Notes: generated by a model not told the origin, from the letters alone. 64,000 bases of DNA from Ruminococcus sp. (GCA_021205185.1 JAJPYB010000009.1:1-64000), one strand, 5' to 3'. Positions 50,374 through 60,180 are shown, counted from the first letter of the stretch. Numbers and translations: made by a program.

Positions 50374-53300
50374 ATGTATTTACAATCATTAGAACTTAAC
50401 GGGTTTAAATCATTTCCCGATAAAATATCATTGGAATTTGACAAGGGACTTACCTGCGTTGTCGGACCTAACGGAAGCGGAAAGAGCAATATCGGCGACG
50501 CTGTCAGATGGGTCTTAGGAGAGCAATCTTCTAAAAGTCTTCGTGGTTCAAATATGCAGGACGTAATCTTTTCAGGAACTCAAACGAGAAAGGCTGGAAA
50601 GTTTGCGCAGGTAACTCTAAATATTGAAAATTCCGACCGAGCGCTTGAGCGTGACGATGATTTGGTTTCCGTTTCAAGAAAGCTTTATAAAAACGGTGAC
50701 AGCGAATACATAATCAACGGAGAGCAGGTAAGGCTTCGCGACGTTTTAGAGCTGTTTATGGATACGGGCCTTGGTAAGGACGGCTATTCTATTATTGGTC
50801 AGGGCAAAATTGCCGATATAGTTTCAAGCAAGTCGACCGACAGACGTGAAATTTTTGAGGAAGCAGCTGGAATTTCAAAATTCCGATATAAGAAACAGGA
50901 AAGCGAAAGAAAGCTCGCTCATGCAGAGGACAATATTTTAAGGCTTAATGATATTCTTTCCGAGCTTGAAGGAAGAGTAGGACCGCTTAAAACTCAATCT
51001 GAAAAGGCGAAGAAGTATCTGCAGCTCAGAGATGTTAAAAAGGATTTAGACGTTTCTCTCAGCGTTTACAAATACAACGAGCTTAATGAAAATTTATCAG
51101 GAGTTGAGGATAAGCTTTTATCAGCTCAAAGCGAGTATGAAGCACTTTCCCGTGAGCTTGACGAGCTTGACGATACAATTGACAAGGGCAATCTTGAGCG
51201 TGCTAAATATAACGATAAAATCGACGCACTTCGCAAGGAGATACACTTCATTGAGCAGCAAAGCGGAGAGCTAAATGCTCGCACAGCCGTACTTCAAAAC
51301 GATATAGAGCATATAAACTCGCAGATTGTTGATAACACTCTTTCAATCAAAGAGCTTGAGGGAAGCTCGCAGGACTTTGAAAAAAAGATTGAAGAAAAAG
51401 AAAATGAGCTTTCAAAAATTCGGGAGCAGCTGGATCAGACGAACAAGCAGGCTGACGAAACTCAGCAAAAGCTTAGTCATACACAAACTCTTGAAAGTGA
51501 ATTTGACAAGGATCTAAAGCAAAATTCACAAAACATAAACTCGCTGTACATTAAGAAAAGTGAGCTTGAATTTACTATTGCCGGCGAAAAGCGAAATATT
51601 GAAGAGTATAAAAAGCAAATTTCCGAGGGCGAAAGGTATATAGCAGAAGCAGAGGACGAGCAGAAGAGAGTTTTAAAGGAGCGTGCTGAAATAAACTCAG
51701 CGCTTGTGCTTGCCGAAGAAAAGCTATCGGAATTAACAAACAGAATTTCAGGCTTTACTAAGCTTTACGAAAGCAAGGAAAGCCAATACGAAGCAAAAAA
51801 TGCTGCTTTTAATTCCTGTAGGCTTAAAATCGGCGAGCTTAAAAACCGTCTGCAAATTTTAAGCGACCTTGAAACCTCTATGGAAGGCTTTTCATCAAGC
51901 GTTAAGCAGATTGTAAAGGCTTCAAAGGAAGGCAGAATCAGTGGAATATCAGGCTCTGTGGCGCAGCTTATTACAGTAGATTCAAAATACAGCATAGCTA
52001 TTGAAACGGCGCTTGGCGCAGCTATGCAAAACATCGTTGTTGAAAATGAAGAAACCGCTAAGAGATGTATACGCTACTTAAAGGAAATAAGAGGAGGCAG
52101 AGCAACATTTCTACCTCTCAATGTCATAAAGCCTAGAACGCTTGACCTTAGTCGTGCGAAGCTTTCCGACGGATATATATCTACTGCTGAAAAGCTTGTC
52201 AGCGCTGATGCGAAGTACCAAAATATTATTTCAAATCTTTTAGGTAGAATTGTAGTAGCAGAGGATTTGGACAGCGGCACTGTTATTGCAAAGTCAAACA
52301 ACTATGCCTTTAAGGTTGTAACGCTTGACGGACAGGTTATAAATGCAGGAGGCTCGTTTACAGGCGGAAGTGCGTCCAGAAGCGCAGGAATTTTATCCAG
52401 AAAGAATGAAATGGATAAAATCAACGGCGAGCTAAAGGCTTGTGAGTTTCGGGAGGAAAAGCTTACTGCTGAGCTTACAGCCCTTAAAGAGGAAATCACA
52501 AAGCTTCAGTTTGACATTGACGGAGAACGAGAAATCCAAAGTGAGCATAAAGAGGACAAGTTTAAGTTTGAGTCGGAGCTTACCAGACTTAACGACTTAC
52601 TCAAGCAGTACGACAGCCGCCTTGATGATTACGACAGTCAGATTGAGGATTTTAAGAGCAAAATCGCTCGCTCTAAGAATATTGAAAGCGAGTCTTGTGA
52701 TAAGCTTTCTGAAACAATAAACAGCATCTCAGATTATGAGAAACAAGCATCTGAAGGAATCAACACGCTTAATTTGTATAAGTCAAAGCGTGAGGAGCTT
52801 TCCTCTACGCTTAGCAGCTTGAAAATCGAAGCCATTTCTCTTTCAAAGGATGAGCAATCGGTTCTTTTAGCTATCGAACAGATTAAACAGTCAGCTGAAA
52901 ACTCCAACAGCACCAAGCTCAAGCTTTCAATAAAGATTATGGAGCAGCAGGAGCAGATTTCTCAAATAGAACAGGAAATCAAAGAAATAGAACAAAGCAT
53001 TGAAGGCTCGAAGAAAGACATTGAGAGCAAGGAGAAGGAAATTGTCGCTTGCCAGGCTCAGTACAACACTCTTGAAGCTAAAAATTCAAAGCTTCGCAGC
53101 TATCAAAAAATTAAAATTTCCGAGAGGGAAACAGCAGCTGGCGAGCTAGAGCGGTCAAGCGAGAAAAAGCTTTATTTGGAAAATGAAATTGATACGCTGC
53201 TCAATACGCTTTATGACGATTATGAGCTTACAAGAAGCGAAGCTTTAAAGCTTGCTCACCCGATAGAGGATATTGCAGAGGCTTCCAAAGAGCAGACCAA

Positions 53301-53946
53301 AATCAGAAACAAAATTCGAGCGCTCGGCTCTGTCAATATTGATTCTATCGAGGAATATAAAGAGGTGTCTCAGAGGTATGAATTTCTTTCCACACAGCTC
53401 AAGGACGTTTTAAAGTCAAAGTCTGAGCTTGAAAGGCTTATCGCAAGCCTTACAGAAGAGATGATTGCAATTTTCTCAGACAGCTTCAACAAAATAAACG
53501 ATAACTTTAAGGTTATCTTTTCTGAGCTTTTTGGCGGAGGAAGCGGTGAGCTTGTGCTTACCGACCCTGAGAATATTCTCGAATCGGGAATTGAAATCAA
53601 GGTAGCGCCTCCGGGAAAGGTAATAAAGAATCTGTTAAGCTTATCTGGCGGCGAGCAAGCGTTTGTGGCTATTGCAATATATTTTGCAATTTTAAAGGTT
53701 AAGCCTTCTCCGTTTTGTATTCTTGATGAGATTGAAGCGGCGCTTGACGATGTTAATGTTACAAAGTATGCTCAGTATCTTAGAAACTTTTCAGACAAGA
53801 CGCAGTTTATTTTAATCTCCCACAGAAGGGGAACTATGGAGGAGTCGGACGTCCTTTACGGCGTTACAATGCAGGAAAAGGGCATATCAAAGCTGTTAAG
53901 ACTAAATACTGAACAAACGCAAATTGATATGAATCAGGAGGAATAA
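50374..53946 (+). CDS. smc: Chromosome segregation protein SMC
   Basis: SMC compacts and segregates the chromosome with ScpA/ScpB. It has 1190 aa. The N-terminal Walker A is VVGPNGSGKSNIGDAVRWVLGEQS (about residue 32). Two long coiled coils (about 170-500 and 670-1010) flank a hinge (about 510-660, GSVAQLITVDSKYSIAIETALGAAMQNIVV). The C-terminal head has the signature LSLSGGEQAFVAIAIYFAILKV and Walker B FCILDEIEAALDD. GEQAFVAIAIYF differs slightly from GEKALTAIALLF in common SMCs. It ends 1 base before ftsY. Confidence 0.97.
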   Translation: MYLQSLELNGFKSFPDKISLEFDKGLTCVVGPNGSGKSNIGDAVRWVLGEQSSKSLRGSNMQDVIFSGTQTRKAGKFAQVTLNIENSDRALERDDDLVSVSRKLYKNGDSEYIINGEQVRLRDVLELFMDTGLGKDGYSIIGQGKIADIVSSKSTDRREIFEEAAGISKFRYKKQESERKLAHAEDNILRLNDILSELEGRVGPLKTQSEKAKKYLQLRDVKKDLDVSLSVYKYNELNENLSGVEDKLLSAQSEYEALSRELDELDDTIDKGNLERAKYNDKIDALRKEIHFIEQQSGELNARTAVLQNDIEHINSQIVDNTLSIKELEGSSQDFEKKIEEKENELSKIREQLDQTNKQADETQQKLSHTQTLESEFDKDLKQNSQNINSLYIKKSELEFTIAGEKRNIEEYKKQISEGERYIAEAEDEQKRVLKERAEINSALVLAEEKLSELTNRISGFTKLYESKESQYEAKNAAFNSCRLKIGELKNRLQILSDLETSMEGFSSSVKQIVKASKEGRISGISGSVAQLITVDSKYSIAIETALGAAMQNIVVENEETAKRCIRYLKEIRGGRATFLPLNVIKPRTLDLSRAKLSDGYISTAEKLVSADAKYQNIISNLLGRIVVAEDLDSGTVIAKSNNYAFKVVTLDGQVINAGGSFTGGSASRSAGILSRKNEMDKINGELKACEFREEKLTAELTALKEEITKLQFDIDGEREIQSEHKEDKFKFESELTRLNDLLKQYDSRLDDYDSQIEDFKSKIARSKNIESESCDKLSETINSISDYEKQASEGINTLNLYKSKREELSSTLSSLKIEAISLSKDEQSVLLAIEQIKQSAENSNSTKLKLSIKIMEQQEQISQIEQEIKEIEQSIEGSKKDIESKEKEIVACQAQYNTLEAKNSKLRSYQKIKISERETAAGELERSSEKKLYLENEIDTLLNTLYDDYELTRSEALKLAHPIEDIAEASKEQTKIRNKIRALGSVNIDSIEEYKEVSQRYEFLSTQLKDVLKSKSELERLIASLTEEMIAIFSDSFNKINDNFKVIFSELFGGGSGELVLTDPENILESGIEIKVAPPGKVIKNLLSLSGGEQAFVAIAIYFAILKVKPSPFCILDEIEAALDDVNVTKYAQYLRNFSDKTQFILISHRRGTMEESDVLYGVTMQEKGISKLLRLNTEQTQIDMNQEE

Positions 53947-53947
53947 A

Positions 53948-54853
53948 ATGGGACTTTTTCAAAAGCTAAAGGATAGCTTGAAAAAGACTAAGGACTCTTT
54001 TTTAGGCAGAATTGATAAAATGCTCGGAGCGTTCACAAAAATTGATGAGGATTTATTTGAAGAGCTTGAGGAAACGCTTATTATGTGCGACATCGGCGTA
54101 AACACATCAGTTAAAATTTGTGATAAGCTAAGAGAAAAGGTTAAAGAGCAAAGAATTGAGGACCCGAATAAAATCAAGGACCTGCTAAAGGAAGTTATTT
54201 CTGAGATGCTGGGTGAAAACGAGCCGCTTGATTTAAATACAACACCGTCTGTTATCTTGGTAATAGGCGTAAATGGAGTTGGCAAGACGACTACTATCGG
54301 GAAGCTTGCTTACAAGCTTAAAAACGAAGGCAAAAAGGTGCTTGTTGCGGCAGCTGATACGTTTCGCGCGGCGGCAATCGACCAGCTCGAGGTCTGGACT
54401 CAAAGAGCAGGAGTCGATATAATAAAGCACAAGGAAGGCGGAGATCCTGCTGCTGTTGTGTTCGACGCTCTTACAGCGGCTAAGGCAAGAGGAGTAGACG
54501 TTGTAATCTGCGATACGGCAGGCAGGCTCCACAACAAAAAGAATCTGATGGACGAGCTTAAGAAAATTTCTAAAATCGTTCACGAAAAGGCTGAGGGCTG
54601 CTCGCTTGAGGTACTGCTTGCGCTTGACGCTACAACCGGTCAGAATGCTGTAAATCAGGCAAGTCAGTTTAACGAAGCGGCAAACATCACAGGCATAATT
54701 CTGACAAAGCTTGACGGAACTGCAAAGGGCGGTATTGTAATTTCAATTACCGACGACCTAAAGATACCTGTTAAGCTTATAACAACTGGCGAAAAAATTG
54801 AGGATATTCAGGCGTTTGATTCCAAGGACTTCGTAGAAGCACTTTTTGACTGA
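53948..54853 (+). CDS. ftsY: Signal recognition particle receptor FtsY
   Basis: FtsY is the membrane-associated SRP receptor GTPase. It has 301 aa with a short basic N-terminal helix, not the long acidic A domain of Proteobacteria. The NG domain has GVNGVGKTTTIGKLAY (G1), DTFRAAAIDQLEVW, DTAGRLHNKKNLMDEL (G3), and TKLDGTAKGG (G4). It directly follows smc with one base between, as in Bacillus. Confidence 0.98.
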   Translation: MGLFQKLKDSLKKTKDSFLGRIDKMLGAFTKIDEDLFEELEETLIMCDIGVNTSVKICDKLREKVKEQRIEDPNKIKDLLKEVISEMLGENEPLDLNTTPSVILVIGVNGVGKTTTIGKLAYKLKNEGKKVLVAAADTFRAAAIDQLEVWTQRAGVDIIKHKEGGDPAAVVFDALTAAKARGVDVVICDTAGRLHNKKNLMDELKKISKIVHEKAEGCSLEVLLALDATTGQNAVNQASQFNEAANITGIILTKLDGTAKGGIVISITDDLKIPVKLITTGEKIEDIQAFDSKDFVEALFD

Positions 54854-54861
54854 GGTGTTAA

Positions 54862-55443
54862 ATGAAACTTATTTTAGCGACAAACAACAATGGAAAGGTT
54901 CGTGAATACAAGGAGATTCTGTTGCCGCTCGGCTTTGAGGTGATTTCTCAAAGCGAGGCGGGCATCAATATAGACGTTGAGGAAACAGGAAACACATTTT
55001 CTGAAAACGCATATTTAAAGGCGAAAGCTATTTATGATATTACGCATTCCTGCGTCTTAGCTGACGACAGCGGTTTAGAGGTTAAAGCTCTTGACGGCAG
55101 ACCTGGAATATATTCCGCAAGATATGCGCCGGTTGGCGAGAGACGTAAAAAAATTCTCGCTGAAATGGAAAACGTACCTGAAAAAGACAGAGCTGCTCGA
55201 TTTGTTTGTTCCATTTGCCTTATTTTTGAAAACGGCGAGAAAATAGCGGTTGAAGGCTATTGTGTTGGCAAAATAGGCTATGAGAGCGTTGGTGATAACG
55301 GCTTTGGCTACGACCCTATATTTGTTTATGAAAACGGAAAAACCTTAGCGCAGATGACAGAAGACGAGAAAAATTCAATTTCTCACAGAGGAAATGCTGC
55401 AAAAAAATTAGTCGAAGAAATTAAACGGAGAAATGATAAATGA
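54862..55443 (+). CDS. XTP/dITP diphosphatase (RdgB/HAM1)
   Basis: This house-cleaning enzyme removes ITP, XTP and their deoxy forms from nucleotide pools. It has 193 aa. Motifs are LATNNNGKVREYKEIL at the start, LADDSGLEVKALDGRPGIYSARYAP in the middle and GFGYDPIF and ISHRGNAAKKL at the end. It lies 8 bases after ftsY and overlaps yhbY as ATGA. Confidence 0.96.
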   Translation: MKLILATNNNGKVREYKEILLPLGFEVISQSEAGINIDVEETGNTFSENAYLKAKAIYDITHSCVLADDSGLEVKALDGRPGIYSARYAPVGERRKKILAEMENVPEKDRAARFVCSICLIFENGEKIAVEGYCVGKIGYESVGDNGFGYDPIFVYENGKTLAQMTEDEKNSISHRGNAAKKLVEEIKRRNDK

Positions 55444-55733
55444 TTACATCAAAACAAAGAGCGTATCTAAAAAAGCTTGCAAGCTCCATTACGCCAACCT
55501 TTCAGATTGGAAAGGGCGGAGTGGTAGACTCTCAAATTGCTCAGATTGACGACTATCTGAGAGTTCACGAGCTTGTAAAGGTAAAAGTGCTTGACAACTC
55601 TCTTTACACAGCAAAGGAAGCATTGATAGAAATAAGCGAAAAGATAAATGCTGAGCCTGTATGCTCAATCGGTTCTATGCTTATACTATATAAGAAAAAT
55701 CCAAAAGAGCCTAAAATTATTTTACCGAGATGA
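55440..55733 (+). CDS. yhbY: YhbY-family CRM-domain RNA-binding protein
   Basis: This 97-residue protein has the CRM fold associated with the assembling 50S subunit. TSKQRAYLKKLASSITPTFQIGKGGV and VKVLDNSLYTAKEALIEISEKINAEPVCSIGSMLILYKK match the family, with the GxxG-type loop GKGG. It overlaps both neighbours by 4 bases (ATGA), between rdgB and nadD. Confidence 0.94.
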   Translation: MITSKQRAYLKKLASSITPTFQIGKGGVVDSQIAQIDDYLRVHELVKVKVLDNSLYTAKEALIEISEKINAEPVCSIGSMLILYKKNPKEPKIILPR

Positions 55734-56338
55734 AAAGAATAGGAATTTTCGGAGGGACATTTAATCCCATCCATAAAGGACACATTAAGTGCATTGAAGA
55801 AATTGACAAAGAGCTTGGCTTTGACAAAATTCTGGTAATTCCAACTAAAATTCCGCCCCACAAGCAAGCGGTTGACCTGGCTAGCGATAATGACAGATTT
55901 AATATGTGCCGCCTTGCAACAAAGCGTATAAGCAATGCTGAGGTGAGCGACATTGAGATTAAAAGCGAGGGCAAGAGCTACTCTGTGCTAACTCTCAGAA
56001 AGCTGATACTGACTTATCCTAAGAGCGATTACAGATTATATTTTCTAATGGGAAGCGATATGCTGCTCTGCTTTGAAAAGTGGTTTGAGTTCAGAGATAT
56101 ATTATCTCTTTGCTCGCTTGTTTGCATTACAAGAAATAGTGACGACAAATTAAAAATTAAAGCTCAGGCGGAAAAATTGAGAGATCTTGGCGGAGAGATT
56201 ATAATAGTTAATACCGAACCGCTTGAGATTTCATCGTCTGAAATACGTGACCTTATAAGAAAAGGCGAAGATTTGTCTTGCTTTTTAGACGATGCAGTAG
56301 TAAAATATATCTCGGAGAGTGGTATTTATGGTAAATGA
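55730..56338 (+). CDS. nadD: Nicotinate-nucleotide adenylyltransferase
   Basis: NadD joins ATP and nicotinate mononucleotide to form deamido-NAD. It has 202 aa. The nucleotide-binding motif is GIFGGTFNPIHKGHIKCIEE, then FMLIPTKIPPHK-like VIPTKIPPHK. The end has the ISSSEIRDLIRKGEDLSCFL motif. It is coupled to yhbY and overlaps yqeK by 11 bases, the usual Firmicutes order. Confidence 0.96.
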   Translation: MKRIGIFGGTFNPIHKGHIKCIEEIDKELGFDKILVIPTKIPPHKQAVDLASDNDRFNMCRLATKRISNAEVSDIEIKSEGKSYSVLTLRKLILTYPKSDYRLYFLMGSDMLLCFEKWFEFRDILSLCSLVCITRNSDDKLKIKAQAEKLRDLGGEIIIVNTEPLEISSSEIRDLIRKGEDLSCFLDDAVVKYISESGIYGK

Positions 56339-56921
56339 TGCTCAGATCAAAGAGTATAAAAAATTCCTGAAGACGGCATTGTCTCAAAAAAGATATAAGC
56401 ACTCGCTTAATGTTGCGGCTTCTGCTGCAAGACTTGCTACAAGACACGGTGCAGATGTATATAAAGCAACTGTTGCGGGGCTTTTACACGACGTTTGCAA
56501 GGAAATGACAGGGGTACAGCAGCTAGAGCTTATTAAGCAGTCTGAGCTTGAGGTCGATCCATTGGAGCTCAGAGTGCCTAGTATGTATCACGCAATAGCA
56601 GGCAGCGTGTTTGTTCAAAAGCAATTTAACATAACAGATGAGGAAATAATAAGCGCAATACGCTTTCATACAGTAGGCTCTGACAAAATGTCGCTTATAG
56701 CGCAAATCGTTTATCTTGCGGATTTGATTTCAGCGGACAGAACGTATGACGGCGTTACAAAAATGCGAAGGCTCTGCACAAAAAGTATAAGCAAGGCGAT
56801 GCTCGAGGCGCTTAGATTTCAAATTGTTTCGCATACTGAAAAGGATGGATTTATATTTACGTCAACCGCAAGAGCATTTAATGAATTTGTATTAAAGGAG
56901 AAATTTAATGAATCAAAATGA
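56328..56921 (+). CDS. yqeK: YqeK-family HD-domain hydrolase
   Basis: YqeK hydrolyses diadenosine tetraphosphate symmetrically. It has 197 aa from the ATG at 56328; the GTG at 56319 is too near GGAGAG. The HD motif is in RYKHSLNVAASAARLATRHGADVYKATVAGLLHDVCKEM, then MYHAIAGSVFVQKQF and AIRFHTVGSDKMSLIAQIVYLADLISADRTYDGV. It overlaps both nadD and rsfS, giving tight coupling. Confidence 0.94.
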   Translation: MVNDAQIKEYKKFLKTALSQKRYKHSLNVAASAARLATRHGADVYKATVAGLLHDVCKEMTGVQQLELIKQSELEVDPLELRVPSMYHAIAGSVFVQKQFNITDEEIISAIRFHTVGSDKMSLIAQIVYLADLISADRTYDGVTKMRRLCTKSISKAMLEALRFQIVSHTEKDGFIFTSTARAFNEFVLKEKFNESK

Positions 56922-57258
56922 GAAGCTAAAGGTTATAGTAAAAGCAGCTGATTCTAAAATAGCTGACGATATTAAGGTTATAAAGATTTCAGATTTAACG
57001 ATAATTTCCGACTATTTTGTAATAGCTGACGGCAGCTCTGTTACACAGACTAAGGCTATTGCCGATGAAATAGAATTTAAAATGAAGGAAGCAGGAGTTT
57101 CACCCCTGAGAACCGAAGGCTATCAGGGCGCAAACTGGATAATTTTAGACTACGGTGATATTGTGGTTCATGTTTTCTATAAGGAAACAAGGCAGTTTTA
57201 CAATCTAGAACGCCTTTGGAACGACGGCGAGGAAATAGATGTTTCCACATTGCTTTAG
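56908..57258 (+). CDS. rsfS: Ribosome silencing factor RsfS
   Basis: RsfS binds L14 and prevents subunit joining under starvation. It has 116 aa. Motifs are ISDLTIISDYFVIADGSSVTQTKAIADEIEFKMKEAG and TEGYQGANWIILDYGDIVVHVFYKETRQFYNLERLW, which are complete. AAAGGAG precedes the ATG. It overlaps yqeK by 14 bases. Confidence 0.96.
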   Translation: MNQNEKLKVIVKAADSKIADDIKVIKISDLTIISDYFVIADGSSVTQTKAIADEIEFKMKEAGVSPLRTEGYQGANWIILDYGDIVVHVFYKETRQFYNLERLWNDGEEIDVSTLL

Positions 57259-57283
57259 AATTTTCAGAAAGGAATGATTATAT

Positions 57284-59692
57284 ATGAAGTACAACTTTAA
57301 AGAGGTTGAAAAAAAGTGGCAGGGTATCTGGGAGAAGAACAAAACCTTTGAAGCAAGCGACGACTACTCAAAGCCTAAATTTTACGGTTTGGTTGAGTTT
57401 CCATATCCGTCAGGACATGGTATGCACGTCGGACATATCAAGGCTTATTCCGGACTTGAGGTAGTAAGTCGTAAGAGAAGACTTGAGGGATATAATGTGC
57501 TTTTCCCGATAGGCTTTGACGCTTACGGACTGCCAACTGAAAATTCAGCTATTAAGTTTGGCGTTCATCCAAGGCAAATTACCGACGAGAACATCGTCAA
57601 GTTTACAAATCAGCTTAAAAGCGTTGGATTTTCCTTCGACTGGTCAAGAGTTATAGACACCACCGACGAGGGGTATTATAAATGGACTCAGTGGATTTTT
57701 CTTAAAATGTTTGAAAACGGACTTGTTTTCCGTGATAAAACATTAGTAAACTATTGCCCAAGCTGTAAGGTAGTTCTTTCAAATGAGGATTCTCAGGGCG
57801 GAAAGTGCGATATTTGCCACAGCGACATTGTTCAAAAAACCAAAGAGGTTTGGTACTTAAGAATTACAGAGTATGCTGACAAGCTGCTTGATGGCTTAAA
57901 GGAGGTCGATTATCTCCCGAACATTAAGCTTCAGCAGGAAAACTGGATTGGTAAGTCGACTGGCGCTTTTGTAAACTTCAAGATTGCCGAACAGGACGAG
58001 CAGCTCAGAATTTATACAACTCGCCCAGATACGCTTTACGGCGTAACCTTTATGGTAATTGCGCCTGAGCATCCGATTATTCAAAAGTACAGGAGCAGCA
58101 TTTCAAATATCGAAGCTCTTGACGAGTACAAGGCTGAGTGCGCTAAAAAGAGCGAGTTTGAGAGAACGCAGCTTGTAAAGGATAAAACTGGTGTCAAGAT
58201 TGAAGGACTTACAGCCATAAATCCTATTACGGGAAAGCAAATTCCTATTTACATATCAGATTATGTAATGATGGGATACGGAACAGGCGCTATAATGGCA
58301 GTTCCTGCACATGATACAAGAGACTACGAGTTTGCTAAAAAGTTCGGCATTGATATTATTGAAGTTATAAAGGGCGGAGATATTTCCAAGGAAGCCTATA
58401 CGGGCGACGGAGAAATGGTAAATTCGGGCGAGCTTAATGGAATTACCAACAAGAAGGACGCTATTAAAAAAATGCTCGGTATACTTGAAAGCAAAGGATG
58501 CGGAGAAAAGGGCGTTCAGTACAAAATGAAGGACTGGGCGTTTAACCGCCAGAGATATTGGGGCGAGCCTATTCCTATTGTTCATTGCCCGAAGTGCGGA
58601 ATGGTTGCGGTCCCTTATGAGGAGCTTCCGTTAAAGCTTCCGAAGGTCAAGGACTTTAAGCCAGGAACAGACGGAGAAAGTCCGCTTGCTAAAATTGACG
58701 ATTTCGTAAGTTGTAAGTGCCCGAAGTGCGGCGATGACGCTAAGCGGGAAACTGATACTATGCCGCAATGGGCAGGGTCTTCGTGGTACTTTTTAAGATA
58801 CTGCGACCCTCATAACGATAAGGAATTTGCGTCTCAGGAGGCTTTAAAATACTGGATGCCGGTTGATTGGTATAACGGTGGTATGGAGCACGTTACAAGG
58901 CATATGATTTATTCTCGTTTCTGGCATAAATTCCTGTACGATCTGGGACTTGTTCCAACCTCAGAGCCTTATATGAAGAGAACCGCTCAGGGACTTATTT
59001 TAGGCTCTGACGGCGAAAAGATGAGCAAGTCAAGAGGAAACGTAGTTGATCCGAACGACGTTGTTGAAGAATACGGCGCAGACGTTTTAAGACTTTACGT
59101 TTTGTTTATGGGCGATTACGAAAAGGCAGCGCCCTGGCAGGAATCGTCTATCAAAGGCTGTAAAAAGTTTTTGGACAGAGTGTGGGCAATGCAGGACTTT
59201 TGCACCGACGATGAAGGCTATTCGGACGACTTGAAATCCTTGATGCACAAAACAATCAAGAAGGTTACAAACGATATTGAAAACCTCAAGTTCAATACGG
59301 CAATCGCTGCAATGATGACGCTGTTAAATGAGATATATCTTAAAAAGAGCGTAACAAGTGGTGAAATCAAAACCTTCATCACGCTTCTGAATCCGTTTGC
59401 ACCTCATATGACCGAAGAGATTTATGAAGCTTTAGGCTTTGGCGGAATGCTCAATGAAAGCGAGTGGCCAAAGTATGACGAGAGCCTTTGCGTTGACGAT
59501 ATGGTTGAAATTGTAGCACAGATAAACGGTAAGGTTAAAGCTAAGGCTACAATTTCAAGAAATGCTGATAAGGACGAGGTTATTGCGCTTATCAAGCAGG
59601 ATCCGAGAATTTTGGAAGCTACAAACGGCAAAAATATAATCAAAGAGATTTACGTTCCAGGAAAGCTTGTTAACCTTGTTGTAAAGCCGTAA
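57284..59692 (+). CDS. leuS: Leucyl-tRNA synthetase
   Basis: LeuRS charges tRNA-Leu and edits errors. It has 802 aa. HIGH is in EFPYPSGHGMHVGHIKAYSGLE near residue 47. A zinc-binding insert CPSCKVVLSNEDSQGGKCDICHSD comes next, and the editing domain lies around 220-420 (TTRPDTLYGVTFMVIAPEHP, GYGTGAIMAVPAHDTRD). KMSKS is intact in GSDGEKMSKSRGNVVDPNDVVEEYGADVLRLYVL near residue 575. There is no T-box in the 25 bases before it. Confidence 0.97.
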   Translation: MKYNFKEVEKKWQGIWEKNKTFEASDDYSKPKFYGLVEFPYPSGHGMHVGHIKAYSGLEVVSRKRRLEGYNVLFPIGFDAYGLPTENSAIKFGVHPRQITDENIVKFTNQLKSVGFSFDWSRVIDTTDEGYYKWTQWIFLKMFENGLVFRDKTLVNYCPSCKVVLSNEDSQGGKCDICHSDIVQKTKEVWYLRITEYADKLLDGLKEVDYLPNIKLQQENWIGKSTGAFVNFKIAEQDEQLRIYTTRPDTLYGVTFMVIAPEHPIIQKYRSSISNIEALDEYKAECAKKSEFERTQLVKDKTGVKIEGLTAINPITGKQIPIYISDYVMMGYGTGAIMAVPAHDTRDYEFAKKFGIDIIEVIKGGDISKEAYTGDGEMVNSGELNGITNKKDAIKKMLGILESKGCGEKGVQYKMKDWAFNRQRYWGEPIPIVHCPKCGMVAVPYEELPLKLPKVKDFKPGTDGESPLAKIDDFVSCKCPKCGDDAKRETDTMPQWAGSSWYFLRYCDPHNDKEFASQEALKYWMPVDWYNGGMEHVTRHMIYSRFWHKFLYDLGLVPTSEPYMKRTAQGLILGSDGEKMSKSRGNVVDPNDVVEEYGADVLRLYVLFMGDYEKAAPWQESSIKGCKKFLDRVWAMQDFCTDDEGYSDDLKSLMHKTIKKVTNDIENLKFNTAIAAMMTLLNEIYLKKSVTSGEIKTFITLLNPFAPHMTEEIYEALGFGGMLNESEWPKYDESLCVDDMVEIVAQINGKVKAKATISRNADKDEVIALIKQDPRILEATNGKNIIKEIYVPGKLVNLVVKP

Positions 59693-59713
59693 AAAATTTC
59701 TTTCTGAAATTCC

Positions 59714-59742
59714 TTGACATCTTTGCGTTTGTATTGTATAAT
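59714..59742 (+). promoter_or_regulatory. Consensus promoter of rpsU
   Basis: TTGACA (59714-59719), 17 bases and TATAAT (59737-59742) form a full-consensus promoter in the leuS-rpsU gap. Confidence 0.9.
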
Positions 59743-59748
59743 GATTTG

Positions 59749-59905
59749 TATACTTAGTCGATTTGGAAGCTTTTGCGAAACACAGAGGAAAGAGCTAAGC
59801 GGCTCCTTTATAGGTTTAAACAAGCCTTCACTATTCACTTTGAACAAAAGCTGTGTGCATCGACAAAGACCTCTGTTATAGGTGACAAAGGGAGGGAATT
59901 TAACT
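59749..59905 (+). other. Long rpsU 5' leader, possibly structured
   Basis: About 155 bases lie between the promoter and the rpsU ATG, much longer than needed. AAAGAGC can pair with GGCTCCTT locally. ACAGAGG (59782-59788) can pair with CCTCTGT (59870-59876), just before the ribosome binding site. TCGAT (59758-59762) can pair with ATCGA (59859-59863), which would cross the second pairing. I do not recognise a known element. Confidence 0.4.
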
Positions 59906-60079
59906 ATGGCAGAAATTCGTGTTGGTAAGAACGAATCTCTCGATACTGCTCTTAAAAGATTTAAGAGAAGCTGTGCTAAGGACGGCGTTATTGCTGAGGT
60001 TCGTAAAAGAGAGCACTATGAAAAGCCTTCTGTAAAGCGTAAGAAAAAGTCAGAAGCTGCTCGCAAGAGAAAATATTAG
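59906..60079 (+). CDS. rpsU: 30S ribosomal protein S21
   Basis: S21 is a small basic protein near the mRNA platform of the 30S subunit. It has 57 aa with the ATG at 59906 behind GGGAGG; the track start is 24 bases too early. [57 protein letters not shown] is complete and typical in design, with a strongly basic tail. It has its own promoter and terminator. Confidence 0.96.
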   Translation: MAEIRVGKNESLDTALKRFKRSCAKDGVIAEVRKREHYEKPSVKRKKKSEAARKRKY

Positions 60080-60083
60080 TCCA

Positions 60084-60127
60084 CAATAAAGCAGGTGTTA
60101 TAATTCGCCTGCTTTTTATTGTTTTTT
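60084..60127 (+). terminator. Intrinsic terminator of rpsU
   Basis: GCAGGTG pairs with CGCCTGC around TTATAATT, extended by A-T pairs and followed by TTTTTT. Confidence 0.88.
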
Positions 60128-60180
60128 GCGTACTGGCTTTAAATGAAACTTTTCGCATATACTTTTACGAGGTGAGTTTT

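Noticed and set aside
51765-52499. Several Ser-rich minus-strand ORFs inside smc
   Set aside because: They are shadows of coiled-coil coding sequence on the other strand.
57259-57283. Possible T-box for leuS, and likewise for ileS at 23159-23176
   Set aside because: Gaps of 25 and 18 bases cannot hold a T-box, and no T-box core is seen in the genes before them.
60156-60163. CATATACT, a sigma-E-like -10 upstream of ylmC
   Set aside because: No matching -35 at the right distance, and transcription would start on the ribosome binding site.
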